This document shows positions 51,933-57,758 of a DNA stretch of 57,758 bases, piece by piece. Source of the DNA: JACRBE01 sp964429005 (GTDB taxonomy: Bacteria; Chlamydiota; Chlamydiia; Chlamydiales; JACRBE01). Below the pieces are notes generated by a model. That model saw nothing but the letters and a program-made list of their open reading frames with translations. It made no database searches and had not been told where the DNA came from. Position 1 is the first letter of the stretch; each line of letters starts with the position of its first letter. The position numbers and the translations under genes are program-made. The DNA lies in the NCBI GenBank assembly GCA_964429005.1, contig CAYSAJ010000009.1:1-57758 (forward strand), given 5' to 3'.

Positions 51933-52823
51933 TTACTCAAGAGAGGGGCTAATTGTAAATTCTTTCTCCTCCAGGAGGAGATCATAATATCTCTTGCTTA
52001 CTTCGTAGGCCTCCTTGCAAAAGGGTCTATGATTCTCTATAGCTATTTCGATGAAAGTAGGACAACCCTGATCATCTACTTCATAGGACTTTGGCTTGTG
52101 AAAGCCCCTACTGTTTAAGGCACCATCATGCCAATAATGAGCATACTCCGGATATTTGATTTCATGCCAATCTTCACCTGTGAAGTCTGCTGTTACCTGA
52201 TCCCATTCTAGAGCTTTTTTAAGGTAAGGGAACTGCAAAGAAGAGAATAAAGATTTCAATACACTATCGGCATTCTGATAAAGATCTTCAGCATGAAGAA
52301 TCAAAGGCTTGTGAGCCCCAAACTCCTTTACATACTGGAAAAGCTTGTATTGAGATTCATATCCAACAAGTCGAACCCATTCATGGGGGATACATTGCAA
52401 TTTATTGTAAAATGAAATAAGGGCATGGTGAGGATTGCGAGTAAGAAATATAAAGTGTACTTGAGGGTTTTTTACAAACTCTTCGTCTTGAAGAATGAAA
52501 TCGACAACTGCAAAACTAATTTCTTTCACAAAAACTGGCTTTGTTTTCGCAGCATTATAAATCCTTTCTTTTACCTCAGCAAAAGATGCAGGGGCATCAT
52601 CTTTAAAAACTTTTTCGTTGTTCCACTGCTTTTCTTGTTTCAAAGCATACGCCCATTGTGAAGGCTCTGAAAAAACTTCAAAGTCTCCTCTTTGAAGGAT
52701 CATCCTTGTAAAAGCAACCGACAAAGAACGAGGAGGTGATATAAGATAGATGATCGGATGGTTTTCGGTAGAAAACACAGATGAAATAGCCGCTAAACAA
52801 ACAATTAAAAATAGTTTTATCAT
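51933..52823 (-). CDS. Exported sulfotransferase-like protein
   Basis: Protein of 296 residues with a signal peptide (MIKLFLIVCLAAISSVFS). The PAPS 5'-phosphosulfate loop is ISPPRSLSVAFTRM (28-41) and the 3'-phosphate site FLTRNPHHALISFYN; both are diagnostic of the P-loop sulfotransferase family. Substrate unknown. Sulfotransferases need cytosolic PAPS, so an exported one in a bacterium is odd and suggests action in the host. The start is ATG, in line with UgpB on the same strand 21 bases away. Confidence 0.78.
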   Translation of the reverse strand: MIKLFLIVCLAAISSVFSTENHPIIYLISPPRSLSVAFTRMILQRGDFEVFSEPSQWAYALKQEKQWNNEKVFKDDAPASFAEVKERIYNAAKTKPVFVKEISFAVVDFILQDEEFVKNPQVHFIFLTRNPHHALISFYNKLQCIPHEWVRLVGYESQYKLFQYVKEFGAHKPLILHAEDLYQNADSVLKSLFSSLQFPYLKKALEWDQVTADFTGEDWHEIKYPEYAHYWHDGALNSRGFHKPKSYEVDDQGCPTFIEIAIENHRPFCKEAYEVSKRYYDLLLEEKEFTISPSLE

Positions 52824-52883
52824 ATTAATCTCCGATCAAATTAAATTTGAAAAGGGTAGATTAATTAATGCTTTCTTTCAATT

Positions 52884-53228
52884 TCATCCTTTAAAAATGA
52901 AATAAACAGCACCCGCTAAACAAAGAGAGGCCCAGAGATAATTCCACGTTAGTGGCTCTTTCATGTAGTACAAGGTGAAGGGAACAAACACTGCAAGAGT
53001 AATCACCTCTTGGAGAATTTTGAGCTGAGAAAGTGAATAAGTATGAGATAAAAAACCTAAGCGATTAGCAGGAACTTGAAGGCAATATTCAAAAAAAGCG
53101 ATTCCCCAACTGAATAAGATCGCCATCCATAGCGGTTTTGTTCCTAGGTTTCTAAGATGTGCATACCATGCAAAAGTCATCGCAACATTCGATCCTATGA
53201 GTAATAGGATAGGCCATATGTAATTCAT
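52884..53228 (-). CDS. DMT-type small membrane protein, DUF486
   Basis: Membrane protein of 114 residues with four hydrophobic segments. It matches DUF486: WPILLLIGSNVAMTFAWYAH at the front, the central WGIAFFEYCLQVPANRLGF and LKILQEVITLAVFVPF. Distantly related to small multidrug and EamA-type transporters; function not established. The ATG is at 53228. Confidence 0.88.
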   Translation of the reverse strand: MNYIWPILLLIGSNVAMTFAWYAHLRNLGTKPLWMAILFSWGIAFFEYCLQVPANRLGFLSHTYSLSQLKILQEVITLAVFVPFTLYYMKEPLTWNYLWASLCLAGAVYFIFKG

Positions 53229-53292
53229 GCAAAACCACTGGTAGTTTTATATTAAAGTCGCTAGAAAATATTATATGAATCTAAGGAAGTTT

Positions 53293-53565
53293 ATGTCTTT
53301 ATCTTGTTGGGAAGTCTATATCATTCTTTCAAAAAATGGTAAACTGTATACTGGCATAACAAACAACTTAGACAAACGGTTTAAAGAGCACTTAGAGGGA
53401 AAAAATGGAGCTCGATTTTTTCACTTTGCAGAGCCTGACCGTATCGTTTATAGAGAAAAACAGGGTAATCGCTCTGAAGCTTCCAAACGAGAGTGGGCGA
53501 TTAAGAAGCTCACAAGGGCTCAAAAGCTCGCTCTCATAGGGCAACACGAAAAAGAAAAATTATGA
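53293..53565 (+). CDS. GIY-YIG endonuclease-like protein
   Basis: Protein of 90 residues, a single GIY-YIG domain (YhbQ/UPF0213 type): VYIILSKNGKLYTGITNNL holds the two Tyr motifs, followed by the catalytic Arg in KRFKEHLEG and a Glu in NRSEASKREWAIKKL. Likely a small nuclease in DNA repair. The ATG at 53293 has AAGGAAG five bases before it; an ATG at 53275 is in frame but without a site. The stop overlaps the next ATG (ATGA). Confidence 0.86.
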   Translation: MSLSCWEVYIILSKNGKLYTGITNNLDKRFKEHLEGKNGARFFHFAEPDRIVYREKQGNRSEASKREWAIKKLTRAQKLALIGQHEKEKL

Positions 53566-53918
53566 CAAAAATCCTACTACCTTCATCTGATGAAGAGCTC
53601 CTTGCTCAGTGCAGAGTTGACACCTATAGATCTTCGGGAGCTGGAGGCCAGCATATCAATGTTACTGATAGCGCAGTGAGGCTTACGCACTTACCAACTG
53701 GGGTTGTTGTGTCATGCCAAACTGAGAGAAGCCAACTTCTCAATAAAAGGGTTTGTATTGAAAAGCTCAGAGAAAAAGTAAAAAAACTTAACTACCGCAA
53801 GCCTAAACGAATCGCAACGAAAGTTCCTCGCTCTGTAAAAACAAAAAATTTATTGAAAAAAGCTAAAGAATCTCAAAAAAAGAAGCTTCGTAAGTCTCCT
53901 TCTGAGGAGAGGGAATAA
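53562..53918 (+). CDS. Release factor-like ribosome rescue protein (GGQ domain)
   Basis: Protein of 118 residues with the class I release-factor catalytic motif GGQ at 28-30 in SSGAGGQHINVTDSAVRL. No codon-recognition domain is present. The Lys/Arg-rich C-terminal tail (KKAKESQKKKLRKS) resembles ArfB/YaeJ, which rescues stalled ribosomes by hydrolysing peptidyl-tRNA. ArfB-type activity is inferred from length and tail. Coupled by a four-base overlap to the GIY-YIG gene. Confidence 0.86.
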   Translation: MTKILLPSSDEELLAQCRVDTYRSSGAGGQHINVTDSAVRLTHLPTGVVVSCQTERSQLLNKRVCIEKLREKVKKLNYRKPKRIATKVPRSVKTKNLLKKAKESQKKKLRKSPSEERE

Positions 53919-53943
53919 TTCTCACCTTCATTAATATAGCTGC

Positions 53944-53961
53944 GGCGGGTATAATCCCGCC
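53944..53961 (+). terminator. G+C-rich hairpin after the release-factor gene
   Basis: GGCGGG and CCCGCC form a perfect 6-bp stem around the loop TATAAT. No T run follows directly (CGACTTTAACTT), so it may be a weak or factor-dependent terminator. The TATAAT loop might also be read as a promoter element. Confidence 0.45.
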
Positions 53962-54057
53962 CGACTTTAACTTAGTTTCGATCCATCCTCAAAATCTTTT
54001 TTTGAGGTGAATCTAAATCCCACTCAAATCTGGGGCATGAAGCCTCAAGGAATATAT

Positions 54058-55374
54058 ATGTCTTTTACCTCTTTTGCCCTATCGGCAGAAATTATACTCG
54101 CTGTCACAGAGCAAGGTTATCATGAAGCGACCCCGATTCAACAACAGTCGATCCCCCTCATACTAGAAGGTCATGACCTTCTTGCAGCTTCCCAAACAGG
54201 AAGTGGAAAAACAGCAGGTTTCACCCTCCCCCTTTTACAAAATCTCATCAATCGAAGCAAACCAAGAAAACCTACAATAGTTCGCTCTCTTATTTTAGCT
54301 CCAACAAGAGAACTTGCGGCTCAAATCGGAGAATGTGTTAGGGATTATGGGAAGCATCTACCTTTGAAATCAGCTGTTGTGTTTGGAGGAGTGAATATCA
54401 AAGAACAAATCAGAAATGTGCGCCCTGGCATTGATGTCCTCATCGCAACTCCAGGACGACTCCTCGATTTAGTAGGTCAAAGAGCGGTTGATCTCTCTCA
54501 AGTAGAAATCGTAGTTCTTGATGAAGCAGATCGAATGCTTGATATGGGGTTCATTCATGACATTCGAAGAATTTTGAATATATTGCCTAAAAGACGTCAA
54601 AGCCTCCTTTTCTCAGCCACATTTTCTCAAGAAATTAAGCAACTTGCCCATAGCTTGCTTTCATCACCCAAGTCGATCCAAATTGCTAAAAGCAATAGTA
54701 CAGCACCTAGCATTACCGAAGTGATCCATCCTGTAGATCGTACACGTAAAAAGGACCTTTTAGCAAAACTCATTACTGAACAAGATTGGAAACAAGTCCT
54801 TGTCTTTACTAGAACAAAACATGGCGCTAACCGCCTTGCAGAGCAACTTTGTAATGAAGGAATTCCTTCAGCTGCCATTCATGGCAATAAAAGTCAGGGA
54901 GCGCGAACAAAAGCCCTTGCTGATTTTAAAGAAGGGGCTGTTCAAGTTCTTGTTGCGACAGACATCGCAGCAAGAGGGATTGATATTGATCAACTTCCCC
55001 ATGTTGTAAACTTTGATTTGCCAAACGTTGCAGAAGATTATGTACATAGAATTGGCCGCACAGGGCGCGCGGGTTGTGAAGGGCATGCCGTTTCTCTCGT
55101 GTGTATTGATGAAAAAGATTTTCTTTCAAGCATCGAAAGTCTTCTAAAAAGAAAACTCCCGAAAGAAATTATTCAAGGGTTTGCGCCTGATCCAACGATT
55201 AAAGCTGAACCTATCCAGCGGGGACGTTTTACAAAACCAAATTCTGCGCCAGGTCAGCAAAGAAGAAACTCCTCTTCGCCGGCTAGACATCAGGAAGGAA
55301 ACAAAACAAAAGGGCCTCCGGGATATTCTCGATCTGAAAAGCCAAAATCTCACAAATCGACAAAACATCGATAA
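54058..55374 (+). CDS. DEAD-box RNA helicase, RhlE-like
   Basis: ATP-dependent RNA helicase of 438 residues, likely in ribosome assembly or cold adaptation. Motifs: Q motif near 26-30 (PIQQQ), I ASQTGSGKT (44-52), Ia PTRELAAQ, II DEAD (155-158), III SAT (186-188), VI HRIGRTGRAG. The C-terminal 60 residues are a basic, disordered tail (RRNSSSPARHQEGNKTKG). The ATG at 54058 has AAGG seven bases upstream; the frame extends to a GTG at 54007. Two bases separate its stop from the ferredoxin gene. Confidence 0.93.
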   Translation: MSFTSFALSAEIILAVTEQGYHEATPIQQQSIPLILEGHDLLAASQTGSGKTAGFTLPLLQNLINRSKPRKPTIVRSLILAPTRELAAQIGECVRDYGKHLPLKSAVVFGGVNIKEQIRNVRPGIDVLIATPGRLLDLVGQRAVDLSQVEIVVLDEADRMLDMGFIHDIRRILNILPKRRQSLLFSATFSQEIKQLAHSLLSSPKSIQIAKSNSTAPSITEVIHPVDRTRKKDLLAKLITEQDWKQVLVFTRTKHGANRLAEQLCNEGIPSAAIHGNKSQGARTKALADFKEGAVQVLVATDIAARGIDIDQLPHVVNFDLPNVAEDYVHRIGRTGRAGCEGHAVSLVCIDEKDFLSSIESLLKRKLPKEIIQGFAPDPTIKAEPIQRGRFTKPNSAPGQQRRNSSSPARHQEGNKTKGPPGYSRSEKPKSHKSTKHR

Positions 55375-55376
55375 GT

Positions 55377-55745
55377 ATGTTTGACGAACTAGCGGAAAAA
55401 AAAGAGCGGCTTGGTCTTAGCAAAATTAAGAGGCATATTTTTCTTTGCTGTGACCAGCCCAAAGCAAAATGCTGCTCTTTAGAAGAGGGTCTTAGATCCT
55501 GGGAATATCTCAAAAATCGTCTCCAGGAACTTGGACTTAATGGGGAAGTTGGAATCCAGCGCTCAAAAACACACTGCCTTCGTGTATGCACCAAAGGCCC
55601 GATTGCTGTCGTCTATCCTGAAGGAATTTGGTACCACTCCTGTCTTCCCGATGTTTTAGAGCGAATCATCCAGGAGCACCTCATTGGAGGATGTCCTGTT
55701 CAAGAGTACATGTTTGCGAAAATCGAAAGCCCTAACTGCTCTTAA
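55377..55745 (+). CDS. Thioredoxin-like [2Fe-2S] ferredoxin
   Basis: Protein of 122 residues of the small (2Fe-2S) ferredoxin family with NuoE-like fold. Cysteines cluster as C24, C25, C32, C33 (HIFLCCDQPKAKCC) and C67, C71 (KTHCLRVCTKGPIAVVYPEG), the two loops expected to hold the cluster. Electron partner unknown. It overlaps no gene but lies two bases after the helicase, so they share a transcript. Confidence 0.85.
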   Translation: MFDELAEKKERLGLSKIKRHIFLCCDQPKAKCCSLEEGLRSWEYLKNRLQELGLNGEVGIQRSKTHCLRVCTKGPIAVVYPEGIWYHSCLPDVLERIIQEHLIGGCPVQEYMFAKIESPNCS

Positions 55746-55755
55746 CCCAAGATAA

Positions 55756-56931
55756 TTAAGCCTTTTTGATTGTCCTTTGCAGTGCAAGGAGCCCAAAACC
55801 TATACCTAAAGCTGCCCATGGTAGTATCACAAGAGGGCTTAGGTTGAAGATCTGAATTACACTCAGCAAAACAAAACTCACAAATATATTCAAAAAGTTC
55901 ATTGTAGATGAAGCATAGGACTTATCTTTAGCATGCGACATTGCAAATGATGAGGCATTTGAATAGATCATAGATAGCCCAACATACATGAAAGGAATAG
56001 GGAGATACAGAGTGAAGGGGTTGAGTTTCTTCGTAAAGAAAAAAGCCCCGAGCATCATCCCAAAGGCTAGAAAAACAAAACTTCCTAACATGAGTGATTG
56101 AGCAGTGGAAAGTTTATCTGCAAGCCTTTTAGAAAGAAAAAGTCCTGCAATCATTCCTACAGGGGGTATGACGCTGAGCAGACCGAACTCCTCAGGAGAT
56201 AACTTCAAATAAGTGATCACAATAAAAGGGGCAACAGAAGCGAACAAATACCCAAATGTTGTTCCTCCGCTAATCAAAAGAGCTGATTTTACAATTTTCT
56301 CATCTCCAAACGCTTCTTTAAATGATCCTAAAATGTTTTTTGGATGCAGTGCTTTTGCATCAAGTTGAGGAGCCGTTTCTGGAAGAAAAAAGATCAAAAA
56401 CAGAAGAAAAAAGTTATAAAGATTTAAGAACGTAAAGCATCCTTGCCACCCATAGTTTCCGGTCAGAAATCCACCAAGAGCTACAGCAAGTCCAGGAGTG
56501 ATCGCAAAAGAAAGAAGCGCCATCGACATTTTTTTTGTTGCTTCAGCATGAGCATAAGTATCAGCGATCATCGTAAATGATACCTTCATACCAACACTGC
56601 TTCCTATAGCTGAAATAAACCGTCCAATAATGAATGCCCCAAAAGAACCCCTAGCTCCCCCTATTTGAGATAGGATCGTTCCTAAAATAGCGATAGTTGT
56701 TCCCAGATAAAGGGCTTTTTTTCTTCCATAACGCTTTGCAAGAGGACCATAAGGGAGGTTGCCCAAAGCATACCCTAAGAGGAAAATACTAATAGTGAAT
56801 TGAGCTGCATTATCAGAAATCGATAAAACCCTCGTTAGCTCGGGGAGTGCAGGAGTGAATAGTACCGCTGTCACAGACGCGAACGAAACCAGAAAGAGCA
56901 AAATCCATAAGGGAGGGTGCTTGTTTTGCAT
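55756..56931 (-). CDS. MFS transporter, Bcr/CflA type
   Basis: Drug or metabolite efflux permease of 391 residues with 12 hydrophobic segments. The MFS motif A is NLPYGPLAKRYGRKKALYLG (about 58-77), and LPALPELTRVLS-like start sequence (FTPALPELTRVLSISDNAAQ) is typical of the Bcr/CflA group. Substrate unknown. The ATG is at 56931. Its 3' end faces the ferredoxin gene with ten bases between. Confidence 0.88.
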   Translation of the reverse strand: MQNKHPPLWILLFLVSFASVTAVLFTPALPELTRVLSISDNAAQFTISIFLLGYALGNLPYGPLAKRYGRKKALYLGTTIAILGTILSQIGGARGSFGAFIIGRFISAIGSSVGMKVSFTMIADTYAHAEATKKMSMALLSFAITPGLAVALGGFLTGNYGWQGCFTFLNLYNFFLLFLIFFLPETAPQLDAKALHPKNILGSFKEAFGDEKIVKSALLISGGTTFGYLFASVAPFIVITYLKLSPEEFGLLSVIPPVGMIAGLFLSKRLADKLSTAQSLMLGSFVFLAFGMMLGAFFFTKKLNPFTLYLPIPFMYVGLSMIYSNASSFAMSHAKDKSYASSTMNFLNIFVSFVLLSVIQIFNLSPLVILPWAALGIGFGLLALQRTIKKA

Positions 56932-56988
56932 AAATGAAGATCCTTTTATCCCTGGTTATAACGATTTTATGATTCTTTCAAAAGGAAT

Positions 56989-57758
56989 TTATAAAGCTTC
57001 TAGGAGTTGTTTCTCAAGATTATCAGGCACCCCTACTATTTTTTTTACGAGAGATCCCTTTCCATTAATGATGAGTAAAGTGGGATATCCCTCTAGATCT
57101 AGATCGTAGAGAATTTTTTGCCCTGAATCTTCAACCCAAACAGATGAAAAAAATGCTTCGGCAAACTTTATTGGAGCCTTTGGACTCACATTAACCCACA
57201 AATATTCTTCTGCAGAAATACCAGAAAAAATAGGACTAATTTTCTCTACTTGCTCTTTGCAGTAAGGACAAGTTTCAGCTAAAAAATTGAGAATGATTCC
57301 TCTGCCGTTAACTTGGGAGAGATCTATGTGCTGTCCTGAAATTGTTTTTAGTGTAATGGCAGGGAATTTTCCTCCCTCTTTAAGATCTAAACTTTTTGCA
57401 GTTTCATCCCTTCTATAGGTTCTAAAGGTAAGATTGAGGCTACTAAACAGAGATACAATAATGAGAGGAAAGAGTATTACAAGAAACACTTTTTCCTTTT
57501 TTAGAAGATTGGAATCTTGAGGTTTAGAAGGAGATAGAATCCAAAGGATCCATATCAAGATATTGATAACATGGCAACTGATGCAGACTGTGCAAGCTTT
57601 AGGGTAATTCCACAAAGTCAATGAAAAAGCTAAAGCCGCAGAAAGTAGAAGTCCTCCTATAGCCACCTTTTTTCCTGGGAAGGAAGGAAAAAACAATGAC
57701 AGTGCCAAAAGAAGCGAAAAATAAGCACTCCCTAAAAGAGGTAAAAAAGGAGAAGGAA
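56989..57758 (-). CDS. VKOR-thioredoxin fusion protein (5' end beyond window)
   Basis: Disulfide-forming membrane protein, partial. The frame is open to the window edge, and LPLLGSAYFSLLLALSLFF encoded there looks like a VKOR helix, so the true start lies outside. The last VKOR helix carries the active-site CxxC in KACTVCISCHVINILIW. After two more hydrophobic stretches comes a thioredoxin-like domain with CPYC (LAETCPYCKEQVEKI) and the cis-proline loop GYPTLLIING. Such fusions drive periplasmic disulfide formation in place of DsbA/DsbB. Its 57 bases to the MFS gene hold nothing notable. Confidence 0.82.
   Translation of the reverse strand, partial: PSPFLPLLGSAYFSLLLALSLFFPSFPGKKVAIGGLLLSAALAFSLTLWNYPKACTVCISCHVINILIWILWILSPSKPQDSNLLKKEKVFLVILFPLIIVSLFSSLNLTFRTYRRDETAKSLDLKEGGKFPAITLKTISGQHIDLSQVNGRGIILNFLAETCPYCKEQVEKISPIFSGISAEEYLWVNVSPKAPIKFAEAFFSSVWVEDSGQKILYDLDLEGYPTLLIINGKGSLVKKIVGVPDNLEKQLLEAL

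Noticed and set aside
54007..54057. GTG start extending the helicase by 17 residues
   Set aside because: The ATG at 54058 has AAGG at proper spacing and gives the usual RhlE-type N-terminus (MSFTSFALS).
1..57758. tRNA, rRNA, CRISPR arrays, insertion sequences or prophage genes
   Set aside because: Intergenic gaps are short and A+T-rich; no cloverleaf, spaced repeat array, transposase or integrase could be recognised by eye.

Overview
The window reads as chromosome of a host-associated, probably obligately intracellular bacterium, most likely a chlamydia-like organism outside the Chlamydiaceae (Simkania, Rhabdochlamydia or Parachlamydia type). The reasons are several proteins with Inc-like two-lobed hydrophobic segments, a eukaryote-type protein kinase with a tyrosine-rich tail, a secreted DUF2608 phosphatase-like protein, many short exported proteins of unknown role, glycogen enzymes (glgB, glgX), and A+T-rich intergenic stretches. 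This placement is inference from gene content; no rRNA, tRNA or other marker gene lies in the window. Two runs of ten N show it comes from a scaffolded draft. No CRISPR array, insertion sequence, phage or integrase was seen, and no gene-free stretch exceeds 300 bases.

Layout. 0-6.4 kb: an Inc-like gene, a flavoprotein, a fused methionine sulfoxide reductase (msrBA), rlmN, and two tandem paralogous membrane proteins. 6.5-13.7 kb: glycogen branching enzyme glgB, a HigBA-type toxin-antitoxin pair with a palindromic operator, glycogen debranching enzyme glgX, an amino acid permease and alanine racemase. 13.8-16.7 kb: two divergent effector candidates, one with an endonuclease/exonuclease/phosphatase (EEP) domain behind a membrane segment. 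16.7-25.9 kb: two RNA methyltransferases, a phosphate transporter, a four-gene minus-strand operon (exported peptide deformylase, DUF952 protein, umuD, umuC), an S9 peptidase and two small exported proteins, one with 2H-phosphoesterase motifs. 26.1-34.8 kb: the kinase, thymidine kinase, an MFS transporter, a CAAX-type M48 protease, PgeF, endonuclease V, small exported proteins and a cold shock protein.

34.8-42.6 kb holds a glycerol module: glpD and glpK on the minus strand, glpF on the plus strand, and between them a 1242-residue protein with about nine tandem 30-residue repeats. An orphan UgpB-like glycerol-3-phosphate-binding protein lies at 50.6-51.9 kb. 42.6-52.8 kb is rich in exported proteins: a HAD-like and a possible tubby-like protein in overlap, an exported acetyltransferase-like protein, carbonic anhydrase with a beta-barrel protein, UgpB, and an exported sulfotransferase. 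The same stretch has stand-alone rlmK, dusC, one intact GNAT gene and one GNAT gene broken by an in-frame TAA. 52.9-57.8 kb has a GIY-YIG nuclease coupled to a GGQ release-factor-like protein, a DEAD-box helicase coupled to a 2Fe-2S ferredoxin, an MFS transporter, and a VKOR-thioredoxin fusion cut by the window end.

Taken together, the housekeeping part covers RNA modification, glycogen metabolism, glycerol uptake and oxidation, oxidative repair and SOS mutagenesis. The accessory part is a scattered set of candidate host-interaction proteins, which is the most promising material here.
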